From positions 3,314,152 through 3,378,151 of the forward strand of contig JAESIW010000138.1 of assembly GCA_016802295.1 (NCBI GenBank): a DNA stretch of 64,000 bases. The letters are read 5' to 3'. Shown in pieces: positions 1-11,900 of the stretch (the first letter of the stretch is position 1; each line of letters starts with the position of its first letter). The notes beneath the pieces are model-generated. The model saw only the letters and a program-made list of their open reading frames with translations. It searched no databases and was not told the DNA's origin. This DNA is from Brachionus rotundiformis. Lineage: Eukaryota > Rotifera > Eurotatoria > Ploima > Brachionidae. The translations under genes and the position numbers were made by a program.

Positions 1-2392
1 AAATATTGTGAAGTTTAATTAATTACTCAAGTTTTTATCTAAATAAATTGGTGACTTAATCATTTTAATATCGCCCTGCGGTCTTACTACTACTACTACT
101 ACTAATATCGAAATTCTTTTAATAATTTTTATAATTTAATAGTTTTATCGTTCATATTAATTACCTCCCTTTTAAAACCAAATATCAATATAACCGCTTT
201 AAATATATTTCAAAGACAAAAGTTTTTATTTAGAAAACAAAAATAGTGAAATAGGTTTATTTGTTAATAAACAATATAGGACATACAAAAAATATACATT
301 TTTTATGTATCCGCAATTAATTATATAAAATGAAGTAATTAAAATTTGATTTAAAAAAATCGCCTTTAAACAAAACAGCTTTGAAAAATAGCCTATAATT
401 TGATTATCATTTATCATTTGGGCTTTAAATACAAGTTTTGCTTTAACCAAATTGAAATTGCAAATAGAAACAAAAAAAAATTCTAAAAGGTATACCAAAT
501 AATTAGTCGCTACTGATATAAAGAATATAGCTATTGGAAAAGACAAAATCTATCTAATTTTAGAACTTTGTTTCTTTCAAAAGAAATCTATATTTCCATA
601 ATTTTGCTATATTTTTATTATATATAATATAAGTAAGTAAAATTATCCCTTAAGTAGGTATTTTTTTATGCATGAAAATAACTTAGGTAACAATTATATG
701 CCCAATATAACTAGTTAATATATAAATTACTTTCAAAAATTTAATATGGTAGTACTTAGTGATGCTTCACAGCAAAAAATACCCTTACAGCAAGAAATAA
801 GGTAACGCGTCTTTATATCATAAAATGTATTTAATAAAATGAATTAATAGAATTATTAAATCATTTGAAGCAATCGTTGATTAGTAAGAAAAATAATCAA
901 TCATAGTCTTGTTTGATACCCTTTATTAATACCATTTTTTATTTGAAAATAAAAACTGATTAATTGGTAAAAATCAAAATAGACTTTTTTTAACATTTTT
1001 TTTTTCATTATTGAATTTTGACATCTTGTTATAATATAAATTAAAGAAAATTAAGTACAAAAATTAAATTTGTATAAAATTTGAGACTAGAAAGTGTCGC
1101 GATTTTTAAATTAAGACAAATATGTATTTTTTATTCAGAACATTTTTCCAAAGATCTTACTTTCTTTTTTAATTTTATCTTCATTTTAGTTAAATTAAAT
1201 ATACTTTTTACCTTATTTATTAATTGTCTAAGTCGTTAAGTCTCTTTATTTGTCCATAGCATGATAAAAATTTTACCAATTATCTGAAGGGTCAAATTAA
1301 ATAAAAATTTTATACCATGAAACAATTTATTAGAAATTACAGATAATACCAAATACCAAATAAAAACTTTTTTTAATTTTTATTAAGAAATAATTTTACT
1401 TGATAATTACACCTAATTATATTAAAATCAATTTGAAATTTTATAATTTCTGAAATTACAAAAAAAATACAAGATTAATAAATGGAATTTTGTAATAAAA
1501 AAATACAAATAATTGATAAAGATTATCGTTCATTTCAAATTTTTAAAATTACGTCTCAATCAAATACATTTTATTTTTGCCTTTTATTAACCAATATTAA
1601 ACATGCCCTGTCACTTTTCTATTCGGTTCTGGGAGTAAATAAACCTTGGATGCATCTTTTCCCAATAGCTCTTATTCGTTATTATCTACAATGAATGCTT
1701 GCATGTAAATTATTAATTGCTTGTCTATAGTATTCTAAATGTAAATTAAAAGCTCACCATTGTGGCACAAATCAACAAAATTTTAATTTTATTAAATAGT
1801 TTAGCAAAAGTAATGGTCATGTTAATTTGTGTTATTGCACTTTCAAAAATATTACCACCATTCATATAATTATTATCTACAAAACTAGTTGATGTAAAGG
1901 TAAAAGGTAAAAATTTTCGATTTGTTTGTAATTGGTGGTACTTTTTTGCCATACTTTAGTGGTTCCTTTTATATTCTTTAATTAATACAACTTCCAAGTG
2001 CATCTATTCTACTCAAACTAGATTATTATTTTGATATTTTGGCAAATTTATAATTGCGGAATAATTTGGGTTGTCTATATGATAAGAATTAATTTCTTTT
2101 ATTGTTTATTATTCGTTTTGTTGTTCTCTTGTACTATAATTATTTGATAAATTTTACCAAAAGACTTTTACCTGCAACTTTATTACCAATTTTAGTTTGT
2201 AAATTTATTATTAAGAGATTGGCTGTTGTATGATTTGATCTTCCACGCAATTTTCTAACCAAACCAAATAAATAAATTTCTAATTCATCTAAATATCTAC
2301 GCTGGCTAAAACATCTTGTAAGCATTTAAAGATAATTTTGATAAATTATTTACCAAATTACAACCATTCGTTAGTTTTAATTAAATTTACAC
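1..2392. other. AT-rich intergenic, no supported gene
   Basis: Strongly AT-rich spacer. Short open frames (for example minus strand 2325-2140 and 1952-1746) have low-complexity composition and match no family I recognise. The two minus-strand frames could be remnants of one decayed coding sequence, but nothing confirms it. A small (TAC)n microsatellite lies at 85-104. Confidence 0.5.
85..104. repeat. (TAC)n microsatellite
   Basis: About six and a half perfect copies of the trinucleotide TAC are visible directly in the sequence. Confidence 0.9.
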
Positions 2393-3628
2393 TCATTTTA
2401 AACCAAGTTTATTGGAATAAAAATTTTCAAAAAAATAAAAAATTGAATCATTTCGAATATTGACTCCACAATTAACCAAATGCAAATGATATGCAAAAGC
2501 TCCCTTGAAAAAATTCTCAATTGAATAGTTTTTTATATCAACCAAATATCTATTATTGAATTCATCGAATCCACAAACTGTCTCTTTACTAAATCGTTTC
2601 ATTTTTCCATCAAAACACAACCATGCAGAATCGAACAAAAAACTATGGTAAATCTTAAGTCTAAACCTTCCAAACAAATTTGCTTTTATTTTATTTGACA
2701 AACTAAATGGATGGAGAGAAGAAATGAGCGCTGAAGTTGATTTTTCTTTAGAAAATATTCTATCATAAAAATCTTTATAACTATTGCCCAAGTACTTATT
2801 TATTCCGATTATAGCCGTGTTTATATTGTTTACATAGGACCATTTATAAGCAAAATTTTCTCTCCATAAAAGATTAGTTTCTTTAAGAAATATTACATCT
2901 CCATCAACATAAATGCCCCCATAAAGATCTAGAACAATGAACCTTACCAAATCACTTAAGGAAATTAAATTAAAATAGCGCATTCGAGTATTTTCTTTGC
3001 AAACAGGATAATGATTGATGATTGAATTATTAAAAATTTTTGACTTTTCGCAAAGCTCGCCTAGATTAAACTCTGCTATCTCAAATGTTCCATTTTTAAT
3101 AAAAGCCGCAAATTTTTCAACCAATTCATTTTCTATTTCTACTGGAAAATTTTTCAGCTTCCAAAAAATGTATTTGGAACAGCAGAGGTTTTGGGAATAA
3201 AAAAAAGACATAACATTCAGGAATAAAACTCGGCGCTTAAAATTGTATTCAGGACAATCTGGTGGATCAGTCAATTGCCAAAATGTGTGATGATAAATCG
3301 GCAATTTCAGGCCATTAACACTGAAGCAATCATCACATGGATTATAGTGGTAGCTTGAGGATCTTTTCGCTTGAATTTTCTGGTCCAATTTTGACAACTT
3401 TCCCAGGCATTTTTCTAGCTCTGTACTTTGATTTCGAGAATTGCAAAATTTTTCTACAATTTCTTTAAAATCATTGTAATCATTAGCCGAATTAATTAGG
3501 AATAAATTAGATTTTAGATTTGTTGAATTCCTAAAATAGCGTTCGTGTTTGTTTTTGTTTAATATCCAAATAATCAATAAACTAAAAAGTATGTTGCTAA
3601 GAAAAAATTTTCTCTTAAAATTTTTCAT
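2393..3628 (-). CDS. DXD-motif Golgi glycosyltransferase (alpha-1,4-GalT/GT32-like)
   Basis: Intronless 411-aa type II membrane protein. A short basic cytoplasmic tail is followed by a hydrophobic anchor (about residues 9-22), a stem, and a catalytic region with DLYGGIYVDGDVIFLKE near residues 235-252. This is the Gly_transf_sug signature, in which the DxD acidic pair binds the divalent metal and UDP-sugar. Several Cys (CDDC, a CC pair, C-terminal VNCGV) fit a disulphide-bonded lumenal domain. The family includes lactosylceramide alpha-1,4-galactosyltransferase and alpha-1,4-GlcNAc transferase, so the likely role is transfer of a hexose to a glycolipid or glycoprotein in the Golgi. The exact acceptor cannot be read from sequence. 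Length is slightly above the vertebrate members (about 350 aa). Confidence 0.8.
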   Translation of the reverse strand: MKNFKRKFFLSNILFSLLIIWILNKNKHERYFRNSTNLKSNLFLINSANDYNDFKEIVEKFCNSRNQSTELEKCLGKLSKLDQKIQAKRSSSYHYNPCDDCFSVNGLKLPIYHHTFWQLTDPPDCPEYNFKRRVLFLNVMSFFYSQNLCCSKYIFWKLKNFPVEIENELVEKFAAFIKNGTFEIAEFNLGELCEKSKIFNNSIINHYPVCKENTRMRYFNLISLSDLVRFIVLDLYGGIYVDGDVIFLKETNLLWRENFAYKWSYVNNINTAIIGINKYLGNSYKDFYDRIFSKEKSTSALISSLHPFSLSNKIKANLFGRFRLKIYHSFLFDSAWLCFDGKMKRFSKETVCGFDEFNNRYLVDIKNYSIENFFKGAFAYHLHLVNCGVNIRNDSIFYFFENFYSNKLGLK

Positions 3629-3671
3629 TTTTATAACAAAATATACATTTATAAAAATTTAATCAATATCT

Positions 3672-3690
3672 ACAACAACAACAACAACAA
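3672..3690. repeat. (ACA)n microsatellite
   Basis: About six copies of ACA, 44 bp upstream of the glycosyltransferase start codon. Confidence 0.85.
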
Positions 3691-5865
3691 TAAAAAGATA
3701 ACTCTACAAATTAAATAAATTTTTAGATCTAAATTTGCGTAAAAAAGCATTTTTTATAAATTTTCAAAAGAGTAGTTACCAAAGAAACAAAAAAAAAACA
3801 ATTAAAAAAAATTAAAATCTTTAAATCTTAAAAATAAATAAAATATAAAATATGAAATTTAGTTAATGCTAAACTGAGTTGAATTTTTATGATATTTAAA
3901 AAAATGAAAAAAACAAAATCACATTTATTTTTTCCTTTTTTAAAAAAGCATTAATTTAAAAAAAAAATTTCCGATGCAAGAAATTAAGTGAAAATTTTTA
4001 TCAAATTAGATTTCATTTATTTACTTTATTTTTCAAACATTTCTTTATTAAAATGTATGAATATATAATCGTTGAAATCGATGTATACTAAAACTAAAGA
4101 TTAAAATTTATACTTAATCAAAATAAACGGATAAATTAAATTTTTATAAGATAATAGAGAATAAAAAACAATGCTTTAGTCATATTTTCATCATTTTCAT
4201 TTAAACTTATATTTTTAAAAGATAATGTAGCTTTCATTTAAAATACCTCCTTTTTTATAATGAATCTTAAACTTATTGAATTTTTTTTCATAAAATATAT
4301 TAATTATTTATGAGAAAAAAAAATTTATAAATTTTAATTTTCAATTGCTGTTTTTATTTGGAAAAATTTTCAACCATTTGTTCTGAGTGTTGAAAAATCG
4401 TAATTGAAATTTAAAAAAAATATTGATATTAAGTTTGTGCTGAATATTTGTCTATAATAAATAAAGTTTTCAAATTTAGGACTACTTGATCGTGTCGAGG
4501 TACAAAAAGGCTTCATTATATTGCCCATATTATTAATTATCAAAATTTAGCCTCTTTTAGTTAATAAATTTTAAATAATCAGAATTTAAAATTTAAGATT
4601 TCATTAAGAGTTATTCGAGATTTTTTTTTTATACTTAATTTGTTAAACTATTGAGAAGAAAAATAATATTCTTAAGTGTCGGAGCAAATTTTTAAATACA
4701 ATATGGGATTTTTATATAATTAATTATTTATCATATAATGTTTTGAACTCAAGCTTGCTAAGAATAAAATGAAAATTTTATAATTCTATAATTAAATAAA
4801 TATCATGAATATGCAAAGCTGAGTGATCGGAAAGTTTTAATTAAATTAAATAAAAAGATTACTGTTGAGTGATTAATTTTGTTTTTTACCGATAAATTTT
4901 TAGAAAAAATCTTAGTTTTAGTTGAAGAGAAGCAATTTTCTAATTGAAAAAAATATAAAAAGTAAATATTTTTAATTTTAAATCAAAAATTAAAAAATTA
5001 CATATTTATTGATTTTTGTTGACAGAACCCTAACTTGTCACTACAGTAGTGATCTTAATACTCTTTCAGTCATTGAAAATTAGAAAAACGTCTTAAAGTT
5101 ATCTTTTAATGACCAAGAGAAAGTAGGAGCTATAATAATGTAGATCCTCCAGTGTAAGAAAAACTACTCCTTTTTCATTAAAACTAAGTCAATTTATGTA
5201 AATCATTAATTATTGTAACCAGTGACAGTTTGGTTAAATGTTTATATTAATATATTTAAATATCAGTTAGATACAAAGGTATTATTGAAAGGAGACAGTA
5301 TGAGTCCCAGAACTAGTCCTAGTAACCAAAAAAAATCATAGTTCACGCGGTAACATTGACTCATACAAAAAACTCATTTATTTATTTGTTTTTAATTGAT
5401 TAAAGGTTCTTAATCTCAGTAAATTTTGACATTCTTATGTAAGATATAATTCTATTCATGGATAGCTTAGCTGATTTGTTCGGTTTAAATTAATTAAATT
5501 TTAAATAATATCAAAAATGATTTTTTGTTAATTACATACACAAATTAATAAAATATAAATTTAATATTTTTCTCGAGAGATTTTTTTATGATTTAAACAA
5601 CAAAAATCATTTTTTACCTATCGAATTTTATCTTGTTCAAATTCAAAATAAAACACAATTCTAAAAATTAAAATTATTAGTTAACTACCATAATGAGATC
5701 CTAGTTTTTCCCTACAGAATCAAACCTGTAGTAGCCAATTTTTGGTATTATTATGTATTTGTAATTAAATTAGAAATTAAATTTAATGCTATCAAGTGAT
5801 CAAGTATCAGACTGTTTTTCATTTATTATTAAAAAATTAAATAAAATTTATTTTCTTATTTCCAT

Positions 5866-5871
5866 TTTATT
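5866..5871 (-). terminator. AATAAA polyadenylation signal, neurofibromin
   Basis: TTTATT on the plus strand reads AATAAA on the minus strand, about 30 nt downstream of the neurofibromin stop codon. The position is plausible, but such hexamers are common in AT-rich DNA. Confidence 0.4.
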
Positions 5872-5900
5872 GACAATCAATTAAAAAAAAACATTTAATT

Positions 5901-8900
5901 TTACAATAAATTTCTAGGTGACGAATTACGTCTTAATTTGACATTTTTGTTCTTTCCATGATCATTAATTTCGAACAGTTCTCGATCCGTAGGCGAATGT
6001 ATTGAGCCCATACTCAAACTTGACATAGATCCCATGATTAAATTGCTACTTGAAGACATGTTGCCAAAATTAGCTGATCCTTGGTTCAATGTTGACGAAC
6101 TGCTAGTGTTCATAAGATTCATCTGATTCGGATTGCCCAAGTTATTCGTCAATGAAGAATTCAAACTGGCATTCTTCTCACAGGTGAAATTTTCATTATC
6201 TGGAGGCAAACAAGTTTCTACCATAGCTTCTAAACAATCAATAAATAATTCTACATTTTCTGGTTTTTCACGTCCGATTGAAAATGGTTGTGCAAAGCGC
6301 CACAATCCACCGAATCCGCACGACTGCAAATACGAAAGTTGCTGCTGATTCGACTCGGTCATTTCGCATGTAGATATCATATTTTGAATTATTGATTGAA
6401 CACTGTCCAAAATGGATTCGTCTAGTGACAATTGTAATATATGATTTATCTTTGAATCTAGAAGATTATGGATAACCGGGAAAACTTTGGCAAATACAAT
6501 ACTAGCCTCAGCAATATACTGATACAAAATTCTTATTTCATTTTCATCAGTTGAATTTCGGACTAGAGTAGCCAGAACAGTCAAAACCAAAGCCTGGGTT
6601 GGATAGTCATTTATGATCACTGGATCTAGCAATATGTTTAAATCGACAATACCACTAGCTGAATTTGTACTTGGTTCAACTTTGGCACTTGGACTTGTTG
6701 GATTTGATTTGAGATTAAAGTTCGAATTTTTCTGAAGATTGTTCAAATTTTGCTGATTTTGTACTGTGACTGATTTTCTAATTTTGCAAGCTAAATTTTG
6801 GTTGTTTGGTGAAATACTATTATTTTGAGCTAAGTAAACATTATTAGACTTATTCTGATTTGAATTGATCGGTTGCTGAGCCGGCTGTTTGCTACTTTTG
6901 GCCAAAATAATCGATCTAGAATCGATTACATCACAGCTTCTTTGTCTTTTTGGTTGTTGTGAGCTCAAAAGAGACGAGCTGTTGCCAAGATTGTTGATGG
7001 GTGCATCCTCGTTCAGGTTCGAGTTACTTGGAGACTGTGCCATTAGTGATATGCTCACTGATGGGCCTTGATTTTTTTTTGAATTTTGATTTGTTTGATT
7101 GGTAGTGGTGGTTAATAAATTATTGGAATACTTTAAATGGCATCTACATCTGACTTCTTCCGATACGGATATTAAAGCAACCAAATATGGCACACTAGTT
7201 TGTGTAACTTGGAACTTGTCTCTCTTTTCAGTTTTTGCCACTATGCCAAGTAGCATGTTTAATAAGCGGATAGTCCTTGCGACTGTATTCTGAACAGGAT
7301 GTCGAAGTCCTTTTATCAAGTGGCCAACTAGGGCAAAGTGAAATTTGGACTTAAAGCTTAGTCCAACTGCTTGATCTAGCTGTTTAAATTGCCATTCCAA
7401 AGGTTCACGAGCTTCAAGCATTATTTTTTCCAGAGCAAGATTGTCTAAGATACCATGCGTTTCCAGAGTATGCAAATTTTGCTCTAGTAAGGCTAGACCA
7501 GAAGCGTATAAAGAAGCATCTTCCAGTTGTAGAATGCTAATGGCTATCCAAAACATAAATTTATGTAGCTGAGATTGTATGGGCAAAAGTGGTAATAATC
7601 TAGTCAAACATATCACAATAGCTTCAATTAAATCAATGTCACCATGTGACTCCAAAGCTTTAACCATCATTCTTAGCAATTGCTTTACGTCACATTCAGT
7701 TGAATTCTTGCTTATACATCCATAGACTATGATTGCTCTAGGCTGCAACGCTGGATTGAATTGAAAAGCAAATCTTCGGGCCAGCTCGGTCCATACATTC
7801 AACCAATCACATTTTTCCATGTCTTTGCTACAAGATTCCATAATCTCGAGCAATGTATCTGTTATGGTCTCTAATGAGCTCAATGGCATGCGATCTGGTT
7901 CGGATCCCGAAGGCGAAAACGCCAAACTTCGGTCTTGATTTCTAGAATTTGTCCTAAATGCAGTAACAGCGGCTGATTTTACCTTACTAATTCCAAATAG
8001 AGTGTAAAATTTTACCAAACTAAATTCAGCCAAACTCAGACTCAAAATTCTGTGAGTCTCTTCTTTAAATTGTGGACATTGGCAAGTACACAAGCTATGT
8101 ATAATATTGATCACTAGGCCATGAACACTAGCTCTAAGCATCAAAGGTCCTGTACATACCAGAAGAGTAACTATGTGAAACAAATATGGTAAATGTTTGA
8201 CAACATCTAATGAATTGTTAAAAGAAAGCATAAGAAGATATCTGAGCAAAATGGCAATGTCATTCCAAATTGGATGCTGTTCCAAAGTTTGAGTGGGCGA
8301 TGTGCATGTTTTCTCAATTAGTCGACACAAACGACCAATTACTTTGCGAGAGACTAAAGATCCTTTTGAGCTGGCCAAAGCTACAGCAGTGTTAGCTAAA
8401 ATTTCGGCCTGGATTGAGCCCAGACCACCACTTACTGAACGCTTTATAAAAGCGTCAAGTACCATGTCCAACAACTCACTTACTGAACCAATATTGCTCC
8501 ATATTTTTGCCTGTATTGATGGATACATATCATCTTCTTCTATTGTCAGTGAAATAAGCTTATCTAATATCATAGCTACTTTTTGTCGTTTATTTTCATC
8601 ATTGTGGCGACAAAAACGTGTCAAATTTGATAACCATGGTGTCATATACTCAAGGCACAAGTGTTTTAATTGAATGGTAGATGATCTAAAGCCTGCAATG
8701 CATTCTTCTAAAAATTCTAAAGTCAAATAAGGCTCTTTTAGTGCCAATTTATCGCTGATGCTTTTTATAAATATGGTATTATTTGAAGGAATGCACAGAC
8801 CATTGCTTTCGAGCAGCTGGCCATCAATTCTCAGATCAAAAGTTTGCGTTAAAGCACAGAGTAAATTGTAAGCGGCTGAGCGAAGATTTGGATCCGAACT

Positions 8901-11900
8901 TCCCAAATTTAGTAAGGCTATGTTCAATAAAGTTCCGGGCACATCTTTGGGACGAATTTTTGTATGTACTGTCACCGTGTCGGGTTGAGCTAATTCCCAA
9001 CGAGTTCTGATATGAATTATTGCTTGGACAATGTTCTCACAGTCATTGTGTATGAAACTTAATGGACTTGACTCATTTGAAATAGTTACAGTAAATTGGT
9101 TATCATCAACTAGACAAACTTCTTCAATTTCAGAAGCGTAGTACACGTCATTGAGTAAAACTTGATGGCCTAAGACTCGAGTTTTTTCCGTAGAGCATAT
9201 TTGAATTGCTTGTGGTCCCACTTTTATGGAAACCTTGGTGTCCTTATGAGAAAGTTTGAGAGCATTGGTAAACACTTTTAGGTCTTCTTCAAGAGATAAT
9301 GTATGCCCAGGGAGTTTGATTTGATCCGAATCAATAAACTCGGTCATTTTAGAAGGATGATCAATAAAGATTATCTTTCGACTGCCTTTAATAGGCGCAA
9401 GGATTCTATCGTGATATTTGGTGTACTCTCGAACCCAGGTGTTAACATTAATTATATAAGCAACTTGGAGTCGTTCAGATATTCCATCAGGTAAACAACA
9501 AAACCATTTTGAAAGTAATTCTGTCCTGAAGCGGTTGTCACTACACATATGAGTCAAATCTATTACTATTTCAAATTGCTTATTTTGATGTTGCTTAAGC
9601 CTTAAAAAAATTTATCATTTGTACAAATAATTTTATCGATTTTAGTTTTAATAATTTAAATTTTGAAAAAATAAATTTTTTTTATAACTATCCTATTTCA
9701 ACATTCAATTTTCATTCAGATTTTTGGGTAATTATCATGAAGATTGAATGAGAAATTAATGGAGACTTAATTAAACATTATTTTTTATCATTAAAAAATT
9801 TTAATTTTTTAATATTAATTGAATATAAATGATATTCTTTTCTCAAAATCGAATTTTATTTGATTAATTTTTCCAGGTATTTATTTGAATGGCCAATATG
9901 ATTAGTCTATTATTTTCTTAATATCAATCAAAAAATCTTAAAACCATTATTTAACTAAAAAAATTAATTTATTTAATATTGTAGTAATATTTACGAAACC
10001 GTAATAGTAAGTAATTAGGAATACAATCAACTATAATCTATAGTATTACAATTAAATTAAAATTGTTAAATTCTCTAGTTATTAATTGTCTATGAGGTGA
10101 TTTAAAAAAAAATAAATTAATTAAGCTGGAAATAAAAAATAACACTTACGTGAGTAAAACATGATAAATCAATAAATCACTATTAATCTCAGAAGTTTTA
10201 AATCTTCTGGCAATATAATAAAAAACTGGATTTCCCGATTTTGAATATCCACCTTGATAAAATATCATCAATGAAGCTATCTGTTTAAAATCTTCTTTTT
10301 CTATAGTTTGTTGCTTGGTCATGTAATCTTCAAACTTGGTGGAGGTCATGCTCATATCTGTATAATTTTTCCATTGAAGATCTTGCTGAATGAGAGTAAA
10401 TGAATTGCACCCGATTCCAATATTCGTACTTCTGTGCTCGGGAGGACCAAGTTGGGCTAAAAGAGTAGCCATTTTGTCAAAAGGCCTTCTACCAACTGCT
10501 TTTTGATCTCGTGAACTAGACAAATAATCCCCTATTTTCTCCTGATGATACCACAACAAGCGATGCAGTGAAAGCACATTTGCATCGCTAATAAAGCTTA
10601 CATTATTAGCATACTGGGACGAAAATTGGTCTGAATTAATATCCAAATTACAAGACGATATATCTATCACAAAATCAGTGGCAAGCTCAAGATTAGATCT
10701 CAGAAAATCATTAAAATACTTCATGTGCAATTCTTTGGTGAATACCAAATTGTTGGCAATATTCTGCAAAATTTTGCACATAAGAGTCAACCCACGCTTC
10801 ATTTTAGGAGTCGGTTCCATTTCCACAATTCCATATTCATGAGGACTAACCAACACCGGATTTATAAACCTCAAAAATATCACTGTACCCACTGCTTGAA
10901 AACCTGATTGGGGAAATCTATTAGAAACTACTTGGTACAAACAATGGCACACTATTCTCATATGAATAGGAAATATCTTAGTTGAATTAATCAATGCATC
11001 AATAATGCTTTGAGTTAATTGTAGCAAATTTTGTCTATTTTCATCAACGTTTTCATTAGGCTCTATTCTTGAAGGATCGACTTCATACGACTTAAAAATG
11101 TTGTCTGGCAAAAAAAGATTCATAAGTAATGGCTGAAACAATTGTACCAAGAAATCTGAGCCGTATATTTTAAAGCAAAATGACATTATTTTTGACGCAA
11201 GACTATTGCCACGGAATATTATTTGGTAACAATCGGCAACTTCTACCTCTTTCATGAACATTTGAGTCAAAAGTTGAGGCAGTAGTCTTTTAGCATCAAA
11301 TATAGTGACCAATACACGAGCTAGCTCGTCCATGTACTCAGTAGACATTACACTAGCAAGAGCCATAGCTATGGGAAATTCATTTTTATCACCCTGAATG
11401 GTCATCAAATCAACCAATCTTTCGAACCTATCAGCTAAGACAGTCTCAGCCAAAGTGTCGAATTCGGTGCCTTGTTGCAATATTTGAGTCAATACTTCCA
11501 TAAAAGCAGCTCTAGTCTGTGCATCTCTGTGATATCCAAGCGCTATCGACCTCATTAAACCACTTTCAATATTGGCGTTAAGCAGGTTTGACATTGCCAC
11601 TATTGTACTATTTCTCAAAGCCTGTAAAGTCTTTGAGTTGAGCTGGGCAGAGCGATTTAGAGTTATATAGTGATCGTGATGACTAGTCATCATATGATGG
11701 GTCTGAAGTGAAGATTCAATATAGTCATCCGAGCAGTCATTTAAAAGATTCATAAAGAGAGTAAAATATTTTAAAAATAGCTGAGATTTAGCTTCCATAA
11801 TGTCGCCTTTGTCATTTTCTTCAGGCTGAAGTGGTAAACCAACCAATAGAGCAGCAGTTGCTTCCATGCTGGCTTGGTCAAGATCGCGGTTAAGCGAAGA

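Larger units (their letters stand above)
3629..5900. other. AT-rich intergenic
   Basis: No gene is supported in these 2.27 kb. They contain an (ACA)n run at 3672-3690, upstream of the glycosyltransferase start, and many A/T homopolymers. The right edge holds the 3' flank of the neurofibromin gene. Confidence 0.6.

Noticed and set aside
1746..2325. Two minus-strand frames as an unknown gene
   Set aside because: No recognisable motif, no convincing splice join between them, AT-biased composition.
5285..5365. ATAGTTCAC and CGGTAAC strings shared with the region near 16.0-16.6 kb, possibly another MITE copy
   Set aside because: Similarity is under 12 bp at a time and no inverted partner was found nearby.
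9557..10150. Apparent split of neurofibromin into two genes
   Set aside because: The GT-AG intron rejoins the frame exactly at the conserved VLLTLK position, so it is one gene.
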